A stretch of DNA of 64,000 bases from NCBI RefSeq assembly GCF_012396015.1, contig NZ_JAAXOQ010000011.1:1-64000 (forward strand), in the 5' to 3' direction. Below the pieces are notes generated by a model, which saw only the letters and a program-made list of their open reading frames with translations, had not been told where the DNA came from and searched no databases. The position numbers and the translations under genes were made by a program. The DNA comes from Tsukamurella spumae. Lineage in GTDB: Bacteria > Actinomycetota > Actinomycetes > Mycobacteriales > Mycobacteriaceae. Below, in pieces: positions 1 to 10,975 of the stretch (position 1 is its first letter; every line of letters starts with the position of its first letter).

Positions 1-111
1 GCCATAGCGAAGGGGAAACGCCCGGCTCCATTCCGAACCCGGAAGCTAAGCCCTTCAGCGCCGATGGTACTGCACTCGTGAGGGTGTGGGAGAGTAGGAC
101 ACCGCCGGACT
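1..111 (+). rRNA. rrf: 5S ribosomal RNA, 3' part (5' end outside window)
   Basis: The first 110 bases match the conserved actinobacterial 5S rRNA body. They include the CCGAACCCGGAAGCTAAG loop region and the closing segment GTAGGACACCGCCGGAC. The segment that would pair with the 3' end is missing, so the gene begins before base 1. This is the end of an rrn operon, with the protein-coding genes following about 140 bases downstream. Confidence 0.95.
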
Positions 112-125
112 AAAATTAGATACAG

Positions 126-190
126 GATGAAGGCCCTTGGGGATCGTGTCGAACGCTCAGTGAGTGTTCCACTCCCCAGGGGCCTTCGTC
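126..190 (+). terminator. Long bipartite hairpin after 5S rRNA (rrn terminator candidate)
   Basis: Bases 126-143 pair with 173-190 over 18 positions, of which two are G-T wobbles. The intervening loop contains a second inverted repeat (151-159 with 161-169), so the whole element can fold into one stacked rod. No T-tract follows the stem. Its position directly after 5S supports an rrn terminator or processing stem; this role is inferred. Confidence 0.7.
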
Positions 191-248
191 ATGTCCAAGT
201 ACAGTAATAGCGTGAGTCGCCGCGGAGGCGACGGGAAGTGGGTGCACC

Positions 249-1613
249 GTGGCCGATTCGAGCGGCGACCGCCGGCAGCGTGCCGGATTCACCAATCCCG
301 CCGATCGGGCGGACCGTGGCAACGGCGGAGATTCGTCACGTGGCACCGGGCGAGGCAACGATCGAGGCGCCGGCCGGGGCACCAACGATGACCGGCGTGG
401 AAGCGGCGAGCGTTCGGGCGGCCAGCGCAGCGGGTATCAGGGCCGTAGCGGTGACTCCCGTGGGGGCGATCGCCGTGACGGCCGTGGCCGGGACTTCGGT
501 GGCAACCGTGGCGGTGACTCGCGTGGCGGTCAGCGTCGCGAGCACGGCGGCAACCGTGGCGGTGACTCCCGGGGCAGCCGGGACTTCGGTGGCAACCGTG
601 GCGGAGATTCGCGTGGTGGCGATCGGCGCAGCTTCGGCGGCAGCCGCGGCGGTGACTCGCGTGGCGGCGATCGCCGTGGTGGAGAACGGCGCGAGTTCGG
701 TGGCAACCGCGGCGTAGATTCGCGTGGTGGCGATTCCCGTGGTGGGCGGAGCTTCGGCGGCGACCGGCGTTCCAGCGGATCGGGCCCCCGCAACGGCTCG
801 CGTCCCGGTGGCGGCGGCGGTCGTCCGGGAGGTGGCTTCCAGCGCGATGACCAGCGCTCGGAGCGGCCGCGGACACGTGCCGGTGAGCCGTCGATCCCGA
901 ACGACGTCGACCCGAGAGAGCTCGATCCGGCGATCCGCCGCGACATGCTCAGCCTCGACAAGAACAATGCGCAGCTCGTGTCCTCACACCTGGTGATGGC
1001 CGGGCGGCTGCTCGATTCCGATCCCGCCGCGGCGCTGGCCCATGCGCGGGCGGCGCGCGAGCGTGCCGGCCGGATCGCCGCGGTGCGCGAGGCCTGCGGC
1101 ATCGCGGCCTACATGAACGGCGAGTGGTCGGAGGCCCTCAGCGAGCTGCGTGCGGCGAAGCGGATGGGCGGGACGCTCAACCTGCTGCCCATGATCGCCG
1201 ACAGTGAGCGCGGCCTCGGCCGTCCCGAGAAGGCCATCGAGACCGCGCGCGGTGACGAGGCGGCCACGCTCACCGGCGACGACCGGACCGAACTGCGGAT
1301 CGTCGAGGCCGGCGCACGGATGGACATGGGCGACTACGACAAGGCCGTCGTGACCCTGCAGGCCGAGGACCTCGATCCGTCCCGCCGCGGATTCCACGCC
1401 GCCCGCCTGTTCTACGCCTACGCCGAGGCCCTGCTGAACGCGGATCGTCGCGCGGACGCATTGACCTGGTTCCTCAACGCGGCGGCGGCCGACGAGGAGG
1501 AGTTCACCGACGCCGAGGAGCGCGTCGCCGAGCTGTCCGCAGAGGACCTCGACGAGACGGATGCCGCGGTCGCCGGCGACGACGCGGTCGCCGGAGACGA
1601 CGCCCGCGAATGA
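249..1613 (+). CDS. RGG-repeat protein with C-terminal TPR-like domain (Rv1691-type)
   Basis: 454 aa starting at GTG 249, preceded by a GGGAAG purine stretch. Residues 1 to about 200 are almost entirely R, G, D and S, with about a dozen RGG/RG units of the type GNRGGDSRGG. This is a disordered RGG domain of the kind that binds RNA. Residues from about 215 onward form a helical, Ala-rich TPR-like domain with an acidic tail. The C-terminal part corresponds to the mycobacterial Rv1691 family by position and character. The stop overlaps the start of the HAD phosphatase by 4 bases (ATGA). Function is unknown. Its place beside an rrn operon and before tlyA (rRNA methylase) makes an RNA-linked role plausible but unproven. 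The repeat DNA is itself internally repetitive. Confidence 0.85.
   Translation: MADSSGDRRQRAGFTNPADRADRGNGGDSSRGTGRGNDRGAGRGTNDDRRGSGERSGGQRSGYQGRSGDSRGGDRRDGRGRDFGGNRGGDSRGGQRREHGGNRGGDSRGSRDFGGNRGGDSRGGDRRSFGGSRGGDSRGGDRRGGERREFGGNRGVDSRGGDSRGGRSFGGDRRSSGSGPRNGSRPGGGGGRPGGGFQRDDQRSERPRTRAGEPSIPNDVDPRELDPAIRRDMLSLDKNNAQLVSSHLVMAGRLLDSDPAAALAHARAARERAGRIAAVREACGIAAYMNGEWSEALSELRAAKRMGGTLNLLPMIADSERGLGRPEKAIETARGDEAATLTGDDRTELRIVEAGARMDMGDYDKAVVTLQAEDLDPSRRGFHAARLFYAYAEALLNADRRADALTWFLNAAAADEEEFTDAEERVAELSAEDLDETDAAVAGDDAVAGDDARE
470..775 (+). repeat. Imperfect in-frame DNA repeats encoding the RGG domain
   Basis: Repeated segments of the type GGCAACCGTGGCGGTGACTC recur near 502, 550 and 592. 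Shorter variants are interspersed, each encoding GNRGGDS followed by RGG. Copies differ mainly at third positions, which indicates selection on the peptide. The repeat is expected to vary in copy number between strains. Confidence 0.75.
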
Positions 1614-2560
1614 CGAACAGCCTGGTCTCCGCGTACGACCGTCTCCTCGTCGACCTCGACGGCACCGTCTACGCCGGCGCCGTGGGGATCCCCGGCGCCG
1701 CGGAGGCGCTCGACGGGCTTCCGGTCACCTACGTGACCAACAATGCCAGTCGCGCACCGTCGGACGTGGCGCGGCACCTACGGGACCTGGGCTTCCAGGC
1801 CCCCGACGCTGCCGTCGTGACCAGCGCCCAGGCGGGCGCCGGCCTGCTCGCGTCCCTCGTGCCCGCCGGTACCGATGTGCTGGTCGTCGGCGCCCCCGCG
1901 CTGCACGCCGAGGTCGAGGCGCGCGGGCTCGTCCCCGTCGAGCGGGCCGAGGACGCGCGCGCCGTGATCCAAGGCCACAACCCCGAGACGGGATGGGCAC
2001 TGCTCTCCGAGGCGGCGCTGGCGATCCGCGCCGGCGCGGTCTGGGTGGCCACCAACACCGACGCCACGCTCCCCACCGAGCGCGGTCTGCTCGTGGGCAA
2101 CGGCTCGATGGTCGCCGCCGTCATGAACGCCACCGACCGCGTCCCGCAGGTCGCGGGCAAGCCCGGCACACGGATCCTCACGGACGCCGTCGAGGCCACC
2201 GGCGCACGGACGCCGCTCGTCGTCGGCGACCGCCTCGACACGGACATCGAGGGCGGTAACGCGCTCGGCGTCGACACCTACCTCGTGCTCACCGGCGTGA
2301 ACGGCGTGGCGGACGTCATCCGCGCGCCGGACCTGCACCAGCCCACCTACCTCGCGGCGACGCTCGCGGGGCTCCGCGCCGCGCGGGCGGCGTCCGTGCC
2401 CGGGCCGCGTGAGGGGTGGACGGCCACCGTCGACGGGGACGAACTGATCGTCACCGGAGCGCCGGGCGCCGACCCGGCGCAGGCCGCGTACCCGGCGGTC
2501 GCGGCGGCGCGGGAGCTCTCGGAGGAGCGTCGCGCGGGCCTGCGTCTGGTCATCCGATAG
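1610..2560 (+). CDS. HAD-IIA family sugar/glycerol phosphatase (Rv1692-type)
   Basis: 316 aa. The N-terminal motif DLDGTVYAG (near residues 16-24) is the HAD nucleophile motif with DxD-type catalytic aspartates. The cap region and a C-terminal GDRLDTDIEGG motif (acidic Mg2+ site) complete a HAD-IIA enzyme. The M. tuberculosis counterpart at this position is a glycerol-3-phosphate phosphatase involved in phospholipid turnover, and that substrate is inferred here by synteny. About 60 C-terminal residues past the usual HAD core form a small extra domain. The gene overlaps its upstream neighbour by 4 bases and is followed after one base by a small gene, so it is probably part of one transcript. 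Confidence 0.88.
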   Translation: MTNSLVSAYDRLLVDLDGTVYAGAVGIPGAAEALDGLPVTYVTNNASRAPSDVARHLRDLGFQAPDAAVVTSAQAGAGLLASLVPAGTDVLVVGAPALHAEVEARGLVPVERAEDARAVIQGHNPETGWALLSEAALAIRAGAVWVATNTDATLPTERGLLVGNGSMVAAVMNATDRVPQVAGKPGTRILTDAVEATGARTPLVVGDRLDTDIEGGNALGVDTYLVLTGVNGVADVIRAPDLHQPTYLAATLAGLRAARAASVPGPREGWTATVDGDELIVTGAPGADPAQAAYPAVAAARELSEERRAGLRLVIR

Positions 2561-2561
2561 C

Positions 2562-2789
2562 GTGGTCACCGTGGACGCAGCTGTGTTTCGCGGGGACGAG
2601 CCCGCCGATGTGCGGATCGCCGTCGAGGACCTCATGCACCGCGTCGACGAACTCGACGCGGCCCCGGTCGTCGACCCCGGCGCGGTCGCGGGGGTCGGCG
2701 AGCTGGCGACCCTCGGGCGGCAGGCCGCCCTGTTCGAACAGGCGCACCGCCTGCTGGTCGACGCCCTGGACACCGTGGATCGGGCCTGA
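2562..2789 (+). CDS. Small conserved protein (Rv1693-type), function unknown
   Basis: 75 aa (or 72 aa if translation begins at GTG 2571), acidic and predicted alpha-helical, without a recognisable domain or signal peptide. A small gene lies at the same place between the HAD phosphatase and tlyA in mycobacteria. The hexamer TAGCGT (2558-2563) ends 7 bases before GTG 2571. A leaderless transcript starting at 2571 is therefore possible, although read-through from the upstream gene is equally likely. It stops 4 bases before the tlyA start. Role unknown. Confidence 0.7.
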   Translation: MVTVDAAVFRGDEPADVRIAVEDLMHRVDELDAAPVVDPGAVAGVGELATLGRQAALFEQAHRLLVDALDTVDRA

Positions 2790-2793
2790 CGCG

Positions 2794-3609
2794 ATGGCGC
2801 GCAGAGTGCGGCTCGACGCCGAGCTGGTCCGCCGCGGCATGGCCCGGTCCCGCGAGCACGCGCGGGAACTCATCGAGGCCGGGCGGGTCACCGTCAACAA
2901 GCAGGTGGCCCGCAAGGCCGCCAACCAGATCGACCCCGCTGACCCGGTGCACGTCACTGCGGTCGCGGGGGAGATCGAATGGGCCTCGCGCGGGGCCCAC
3001 AAGCTACTCGGGGCGCTCGCCGCGTTCCCGGACGTCGCAGTCGAGGGCCGACGGTGCCTCGACGCCGGCGCGTCGACCGGCGGCTTCACCGACGTCCTCC
3101 TTCACCGCGGCGCGGAGCGCGTGTACGCGGTCGACGTCGGCTACGGCGAACTGGTCTGGCGCCTGCGCGACGACGCACGCGTGACCGTCCTCGACCGCAC
3201 CAACGTCCGGTTCCTCGAGCCCGAGCAGGTCGGCGGCCCCGTCGACCTCGTGGTGGGCGACCTGTCGTTCATCTCGCTCGGCCTCGTGCTGCCCGCGCTC
3301 GCGCGCTGCACCGCCGTCGGCGGCGACCTGCTGCCGATGGTCAAGCCGCAGTTCGAGGTGGGCAAGGGGAACCTGGGAACCGGTGGGGTGGTGCGGGACC
3401 CGCGCCTGCGCGCGAGCGCGGTCCGCGGCGTCGCGGAGGCCGCAGCGGCCTCCGGGCTGGCCACTCGGGCCGTGACCTTCAGTCCGCTGCCGGGTCCGTC
3501 GGGGAATGTCGAGTACTTCCTGCACCTGCGGCGCGAGGAGGGCCCCGTCGGCCTCCCGGACGATGTGGACGAGATGATCATGACGGCAGTGACGGAGGGA
3601 CCGCAATGA
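2794..3609 (+). CDS. tlyA: 16S/23S rRNA 2'-O-methyltransferase TlyA
   Basis: 271 aa. Residues 1-60 form an S4-like RNA-binding domain (RLDAELVRRGMARSREHARE). The rest is an FtsJ-like SAM methyltransferase with the binding loop LDAGASTGGFTD (residues 89-100). Candidate catalytic residues of the K-D-K-E tetrad are visible: K70 in AHKLL, D156 in GDLSF, the lysine of VKPQFE and the glutamate of NVEYFLH. In mycobacteria TlyA methylates 16S and 23S rRNA and its loss gives capreomycin resistance. ATG 2794 is the first start after the small upstream gene. The stop overlaps the nadK start (ATGA). Confidence 0.95.
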   Translation: MARRVRLDAELVRRGMARSREHARELIEAGRVTVNKQVARKAANQIDPADPVHVTAVAGEIEWASRGAHKLLGALAAFPDVAVEGRRCLDAGASTGGFTDVLLHRGAERVYAVDVGYGELVWRLRDDARVTVLDRTNVRFLEPEQVGGPVDLVVGDLSFISLGLVLPALARCTAVGGDLLPMVKPQFEVGKGNLGTGGVVRDPRLRASAVRGVAEAAAASGLATRAVTFSPLPGPSGNVEYFLHLRREEGPVGLPDDVDEMIMTAVTEGPQ

Positions 3610-4508
3610 GCGACCGCACGTTCCTGGTGGTGGTGCACACGCTGCGCAGCGACGTGGACCGCACCGTCGATGACATCCGCCGCCGCCTCGACGCGGCCGG
3701 CGTGCACATGAAGCTCGAGAGCGACGTGCAGGAGGCGGCGGACGACGCCGCGGTCGGCTGCGAGGTCGTGGTCGTCCTCGGCGGCGACGGCGGATTCCTC
3801 CGCGGCGCCGAGCTCGCGCGCCGCGCGAACGTGCCCATCATCGGCATCAACCTGGGCCACGTGGGCTTCCTCGCCGAGTCCGAGCTCGACACCGTGCCGG
3901 AGACGATCGACGATCTCGTGCACCGCCGGTACACGGTGCAACCCCGGATGACGCTCGACATCGCGATCCACGACGGCGACGAACTGGTCACGCAGGGCTG
4001 GGCGCTCAACGAGGTCTCCGTGGAGAACCGGTCGCGGCAGGGCCTGCTGGAGCTGGTCACCGAGGTCGACGGGCGCCCTGTCTCCCGCTTCGCCTGCGAC
4101 GGGTTGCTGGTGGCGACCCCCACGGGGTCCACGGCCTACGCCTTCTCCGCGGGTGGCCCCGTGATGTGGCCCGACCTGGAGGCCCTGCTCATCGTACCGA
4201 GCAATGCGCACGCCCTGTTCGCGCGGCCCATGGTCACGAGCCCGCGGTCCACCATCGCCGTCGAGGTCGAGGGCAGCCGGTCCGAGGCGATCGCCTTCTG
4301 CGACGGGCGCCGCACGATGGAGGTGCCCGAGCGGGGGCGCATCGAGATCCGGCGCGGCGCGGAGCCGGTGCGGTTCATCAAGCTGGGGGCGGCGCCCTTC
4401 ACGGACCGCCTGGTCCACAAGTTCCAACTGCCGATCAGCGGCTGGCGCGGCCGCCGAGAGGGCACTGACGGCACGGGGCGGCGCCGCGACGCCGGGATCG
4501 GGGGATAG
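3606..4508 (+). CDS. nadK: NAD kinase
   Basis: 300 aa. NAD kinases phosphorylate NAD to NADP. The NAD-binding motif GGDG is at residues 59-62, a conserved NE pair lies in ALNEVSVE, and the glycine-rich segment DGLLVATPTGSTAYAFSAGGP follows. The residue after GGDG is glycine (GGDGGFLRG), where most family members have T or S. Two more positions of the motif's tail also differ from the common FLRAAE. The rest of the protein looks intact. The start overlaps the tlyA stop by 4 bases and recN follows 4 bases downstream, so the three genes form one unit. Confidence 0.95.
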   Translation: MSDRTFLVVVHTLRSDVDRTVDDIRRRLDAAGVHMKLESDVQEAADDAAVGCEVVVVLGGDGGFLRGAELARRANVPIIGINLGHVGFLAESELDTVPETIDDLVHRRYTVQPRMTLDIAIHDGDELVTQGWALNEVSVENRSRQGLLELVTEVDGRPVSRFACDGLLVATPTGSTAYAFSAGGPVMWPDLEALLIVPSNAHALFARPMVTSPRSTIAVEVEGSRSEAIAFCDGRRTMEVPERGRIEIRRGAEPVRFIKLGAAPFTDRLVHKFQLPISGWRGRREGTDGTGRRRDAGIGG

Positions 4509-4512
4509 GGAC

Positions 4513-6300
4513 GTGCTCGAGGAGATCCGGATCAACTCGCTCGGCGTGATCGAGCAGGCCGCCGCGGAGTTCGCGTCGGGCCTGACGGTGCTGACCGGCG
4601 AGACGGGTGCCGGCAAGACCATGGTGGTCACCAGCCTGCACCTGCTCGCCGGCGCCCGCGCCGACCCCGGTCGGATCCGCGCCGGGGCCGACAAGGCCGT
4701 GGTCGAGGGGCGTTTCTCCCTGTCCGGGGCCAGCTCCGCTGACGCCGTGCGCGAGGTCGTCGACGATGCCGGGGGCGAGCTCGACGACGATGCCGTGATC
4801 GCGGTGCGCAGCGTCGCCGCGGACGGCAGGTCCCGCGCGTACCTGGGCGGCCGGAGCGTGCCGGTGGGCACCCTGTCCGAGTTCGCCGGACCCCTGCTGA
4901 CCGTGCACGGCCAGAACGACCAGCTGCGGTTGCTGCGCCCCGAGCGGCAGCGCGACCTGCTCGACGCCTTCGCGGGCGCGCCCGCGAGCAAGGCGCTGCG
5001 AACGTACCAGGGGGTGCGCGAGGCGTGGCTCGCCGCGCGCGCCGAGCTCGCCGACCGGACCACCCGGTCCCGCGAGCTCGCACTGGAGCAGGACCATCTC
5101 ACCGCATCGCTCGCCGAGATCGACGGCGTGGAGCCGGTTCCCGGCGAGGACGTGGACACCACCGAGAAGATCAAGCGACTGTCCGATCTGGACTCGCTCC
5201 GTGAGGCCGCGGACACCTCCTACGCCGCGCTGACGGGATCGGGCTACGGCGCCGACGGTGAGGGCGCCGGGGCGGTGCTCGATCTGCTCGGCACCGTCCG
5301 CGCGGCACTGTCCGGGTCCGACGACGCCGCGTTGCGCGCGCTCGCCGAACGGGTGGAGGAGGCCGCGACCGTCGCCGGCGACGTGGCCACCGAGCTCGGC
5401 GGGTACCTCTCGGACCTGCCCAGCGACCCGTCGGAGCTCGAGTCGCTGCTGCTGCGCCAGTCCGAGCTCAAGACCCTGACCCGCAAGTACGCTCCCGACA
5501 TCGACGGCGTCATCGCCTGGGCCGATGAGGCGCGCCGGCGACTCGAGGGGATCGACACCTCCGCGGAAGGTCTTGCGGCGCTGCAGTCCCGCGTCACCGC
5601 CCTCGAGGTGGACCTCGCCGCGGCGGCGCTCGCGCTCACCGCGGCCCGCGTCAAGGCCGCGGGGTCGCTCGGCAAGAAGGTCACGGGCGAGCTGCGCAAG
5701 CTGGCCATGGGCGGCGCGTCGATCACCGTCGACGTGGCGCCCGACGCCCTCTCGCCCGAGGCCGACGGGACCGGTGTCGTGGTCGACGGTGCGCCCCGCC
5801 GCGCCGGAGCGCACGGCACGGACGTCGTCGAGTTCCGGCTCGTCGCTCACGACGGCGCGAACCCGCTGCCGATCGGCAAGTCCGCCTCGGGCGGCGAGCT
5901 CTCCCGCGTGATGCTCGCGCTCGAGGTCGTGCTGGCCGCGACCGAGTCCGGGCTGACGATGGTCTTCGACGAGGTCGACGCCGGCGTGGGCGGCAAGGCC
6001 GCGGTCGAGATCGGTCGGCGGCTCGCGGCGCTCGCGCAGCGGCACCAGGTCATCGTCGTGACGCACCTGCCGCAGGTCGCCGCCTTCGCGGACACCCACC
6101 TCACCGTGGGCAAGCAGACCGGCAAGGGCTCGGTCACCTCCACTCTGACCGCGCTGTCGCGCGACGAGCGGATCGCCGAGCTGGCCCGGATGCTCGCCGG
6201 CCTGGGGGACTCCGATACCGGCCGCGCCCACGCGGAGGAACTGCTCGAGGCGGCCGACTCGGACAAGGTCGCGCAGTCGGGAGTGCACGCGAGCAAGTAA
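4513..6300 (+). CDS. recN: DNA repair protein RecN
   Basis: 595 aa SMC-like ATPase for recombinational repair of double-strand breaks. Walker A GETGAGKT is at residues 29-36. The central region is a long Ala/Glu/Leu-rich coiled coil. The C-terminal part carries the ABC signature SGGELSRVMLALE and Walker B TMVFDEVDAGVGG. GTG 4513 is chosen because the conserved N-terminus VLEEIRINSLGVIEQA begins there; longer upstream reading would overlap nadK. The gap to nadK is 4 bases. A break of 86 bases to steA follows. Confidence 0.95.
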   Translation: MLEEIRINSLGVIEQAAAEFASGLTVLTGETGAGKTMVVTSLHLLAGARADPGRIRAGADKAVVEGRFSLSGASSADAVREVVDDAGGELDDDAVIAVRSVAADGRSRAYLGGRSVPVGTLSEFAGPLLTVHGQNDQLRLLRPERQRDLLDAFAGAPASKALRTYQGVREAWLAARAELADRTTRSRELALEQDHLTASLAEIDGVEPVPGEDVDTTEKIKRLSDLDSLREAADTSYAALTGSGYGADGEGAGAVLDLLGTVRAALSGSDDAALRALAERVEEAATVAGDVATELGGYLSDLPSDPSELESLLLRQSELKTLTRKYAPDIDGVIAWADEARRRLEGIDTSAEGLAALQSRVTALEVDLAAAALALTAARVKAAGSLGKKVTGELRKLAMGGASITVDVAPDALSPEADGTGVVVDGAPRRAGAHGTDVVEFRLVAHDGANPLPIGKSASGGELSRVMLALEVVLAATESGLTMVFDEVDAGVGGKAAVEIGRRLAALAQRHQVIVVTHLPQVAAFADTHLTVGKQTGKGSVTSTLTALSRDERIAELARMLAGLGDSDTGRAHAEELLEAADSDKVAQSGVHASK

Positions 6301-6386
6301 CCGCTGCGTCCGAAGTAGATCAAAGTTTCCAGTGTTGTCGGCGCGCCTCCCGTGACTTCTGTGACTGGCGGGGCAGTATGTGCGGC

Positions 6387-7577
6387 ATGAAGCTCACTGG
6401 CCTGCTGTCCCGCACTACGTCGAACCTGCCCGGCGTCACCGGCACCGCCCGGGTCGACAAGAACACCACCCGTCTGCTCGGCCGGATCGGCCGCGGCGAC
6501 ATCGTGGTGTGCGACGAGCTGGACCTCGACCGCACCACCGCCGACCTCATGGTCGAGGCGGGGGTCGCGGCGGTGGTCAACGCGTCGCCGTTCATCTCCG
6601 GCCGCTACCCGAACCTCGGCCCCGAGGTGCTCGCGGCCGCCGGGATCGAGCTCGTCGACGACGCCGGCAAGGAGGTGTTCTCCCGCATCAAGGACGGCGC
6701 CAAGGTCCGCGTGCACGAGGGCCGCGTCTACGCGGGCGAGCGGGAGCTGGCCGAGGGCGAGGAGCTCACCGACACGGACGTCACCTCGCGGATGCTCGCC
6801 GCGCGCTCCGGTGTGGTCGATCACCTCGAGGCCTTCGCCGGCAACACGGTCGAGTTCATCCGCGTCGAGTCGCCCCTGCTCATCGACGGTGTCGGCATCC
6901 CCGACGTCGAGGTCAACCTCAGCGACCGCCACGTGCTCGTGGTCTCCGACGGTGCCGACCACGTCGAGGACCTCAAGCGCCTCAAGCCCTTCATCAAGGA
7001 GTACGCGCCGGTGCTGATCGGCGTGAACCGCGGCGCCGACGCCCTCGTCAAGGCCGGGTACCGGCCGGACCTCATCGTCGGTGACCCCGAGATGATCACC
7101 ACGAACACGCTGCGCTCCGGCGCGCAGGTCGTGCTGCCCGCCGCGCCCGACGGCCACGCGCCCGGCCTCGAGCGGATCCAGGACCTCGGCATCGGCGCGA
7201 TGACCTTCCCGGCCACCTGCTCCGCGGCCGACCTCGCGCTGATCATCGCCGATCACCACGGCGCGTCCCTCATCGTCTCCGTCGGCCATTCGGCGTCGCT
7301 GGAGGAGTTCTTCGACGCCGGCCGCCGCGAGTCGAACCCGTCGACCTTCCTCACCCGCCTCAAGGTGGGCACCAAGCTCGTGGACGGCAAGGCCGTCGCC
7401 ACCCTGTACCGCAGCCGCGGGCACGGCGGTGCGATCGCGCTGTTCATCCTCGCCGCGCTGGTCGCCGTGGTCGTCGCGGTGCTGGTCTCCAACCAGGGCC
7501 ACGACCTGCTGCAGTGGGCCATCGATCAGTGGAACCGTTTCGCGCTCTGGGTCCAGGGCCAGTTCCGGGCCCTCTAG
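6387..7577 (+). CDS. steA: Putative cytokinetic ring protein SteA
   Basis: 396 aa from ATG 6387 (399 aa if ATG 6378 is used). The conserved N-terminus KLTGLLSRTTSNLPGVTGTA favours 6387. A thiamin-pyrophosphokinase-like core contains RPDLIVGDPE. A single transmembrane segment near residues 352-374 (AIALFILAALVAVVVAVLV) leaves a short extracytoplasmic tail. In Corynebacterium, SteA with SteB recruits the cell-wall hydrolase RipA to the divisome. The partner position is taken here by the next gene, mctB, which starts directly after the SteA stop. Confidence 0.88.
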   Translation: MKLTGLLSRTTSNLPGVTGTARVDKNTTRLLGRIGRGDIVVCDELDLDRTTADLMVEAGVAAVVNASPFISGRYPNLGPEVLAAAGIELVDDAGKEVFSRIKDGAKVRVHEGRVYAGERELAEGEELTDTDVTSRMLAARSGVVDHLEAFAGNTVEFIRVESPLLIDGVGIPDVEVNLSDRHVLVVSDGADHVEDLKRLKPFIKEYAPVLIGVNRGADALVKAGYRPDLIVGDPEMITTNTLRSGAQVVLPAAPDGHAPGLERIQDLGIGAMTFPATCSAADLALIIADHHGASLIVSVGHSASLEEFFDAGRRESNPSTFLTRLKVGTKLVDGKAVATLYRSRGHGGAIALFILAALVAVVVAVLVSNQGHDLLQWAIDQWNRFALWVQGQFRAL

Positions 7578-8498
7578 GTGCCCGGCCCGTCGCGCCGACT
7601 CCGTTCGCCCGGCGCCCGCCGCCCGGCGCTGGTCTGGGCGGCGGTGCTGCTCGCCTTCGCCGTCGGCGTCGCGCTGGGCGGGGGAGTCCTCTCCCGGTTC
7701 ACCACGGACCGTGATCTCACGGACCTGCGTGCGCAGGTCTCCCAGCTCGAGCAACGCAACGCGGCGCTCACCGACCGCACCCGCGCGGCCGACGACTTCG
7801 CGGACGCCGCGGCACCGTCGGCCCTGGGGCGGGGGTTGACCGGCGTCCCGGTGCTCCTCGTGACCGCGCCCGCGGCCGATACCGGGGACCTCGCGCAGAT
7901 CACCCGACGGATCACGCAGGCCGGCGGCACCGTCGCAGGCACCCTCAAGCTGACCGACGATCTCTACGCCGAGGACAAGGCCGAGCGGCTGCGGGGCGTC
8001 GTCGACAACGCGGCCCCGAACGGCGTCACCGTCGACCCGTCACTGGTGGACCCGCGCGCCCGCGCCGGCGACCTGCTGGGCGCCGTGCTCCTGTCGAAGG
8101 GGAGCGTCCGGCCCCCGTCGAACGGACGGGCCGACGCGCTGGCCGCCCTCAAGCAGGCCGGCTTCGTCGATTTCGCGGGTCCGACGGTGCCCGGCGCGCG
8201 CGCCGTGGTGATCGTGACGGGCGGAACAGTTCCGGGGGATCGGGCCGGACAGGGGCAGGCGATCGGCCGGCTCGCGGCCGGACTGTCCCGACACGGCGAC
8301 GGTGCCGTGCTCGCCGGCCGGACCGGATCATCGCAGGGCAGCGGCCCGATCGTCGTCGTACGCCAGGACAAGGAGCTCTCCGCGCGGCTCGCCACGGTCG
8401 ACGACGCCGACACCGCCGTCGGGCAGGTGTCGACGGTGCTCGCCCTCGTTCAGGCGACGCGCGGCGATGTCCGCGCCTACGGATCGGGTGTTCGCTGA
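7578..8498 (+). CDS. mctB: MctB-family outer-membrane/copper-associated protein (SteB)
   Basis: 306 aa starting at GTG 7578, immediately after the steA stop. A basic N-terminus is followed by a membrane anchor near residues 17-39 (ALVWAAVLLAFAVGVALGGG). Then comes a coiled-coil segment (TDLRAQVSQLEQRNAALTDR) and a secreted alpha/beta domain. Members of this family were described as the mycobacterial copper transport protein MctB (Rv1698). The corynebacterial member at this locus acts with SteA in cell separation as SteB. The tight coupling to steA favours a division role; the copper role is family knowledge only. Confidence 0.85.
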   Translation: MPGPSRRLRSPGARRPALVWAAVLLAFAVGVALGGGVLSRFTTDRDLTDLRAQVSQLEQRNAALTDRTRAADDFADAAAPSALGRGLTGVPVLLVTAPAADTGDLAQITRRITQAGGTVAGTLKLTDDLYAEDKAERLRGVVDNAAPNGVTVDPSLVDPRARAGDLLGAVLLSKGSVRPPSNGRADALAALKQAGFVDFAGPTVPGARAVVIVTGGTVPGDRAGQGQAIGRLAAGLSRHGDGAVLAGRTGSSQGSGPIVVVRQDKELSARLATVDDADTAVGQVSTVLALVQATRGDVRAYGSGVR

Positions 8499-8508
8499 CG
8501 GCAGGTGA

Positions 8509-8514
8509 TAGATT
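8509..8514 (+). promoter_or_regulatory. Candidate -10 element upstream of pyrG
   Basis: TAGATT lies in the 65-base gap between mctB and pyrG and fits the TANNNT form used by actinobacterial housekeeping sigma factors. It is preceded by TG (TGATAGATT), but no convincing -35 hexamer lies 16-18 bases upstream. It would give a leader of about 45 bases before the TTG start. Confidence 0.35.
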
Positions 8515-8530
8515 GGAGTCCCGTAGATGA

Positions 8531-10973
<2,443 letters not shown>

Positions 10974-10975
10974 GG

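Noticed and set aside
164-391. Open frame beginning MSKYSNSVSRRGG after the 5S hairpin
   Set aside because: It starts inside the hairpin arm, overlaps the RGG gene in another frame and soon turns into an Arg-rich reading typical of a shadow frame in GC-rich DNA.
3141-5216. Very long minus-strand open frames opposite tlyA, nadK and recN (and similar ones opposite gcvP, pyrG and secA2)
   Set aside because: They are the frames created by high GC at third positions of the real genes. They have Ser/Arg-rich composition, no motifs and no SD.
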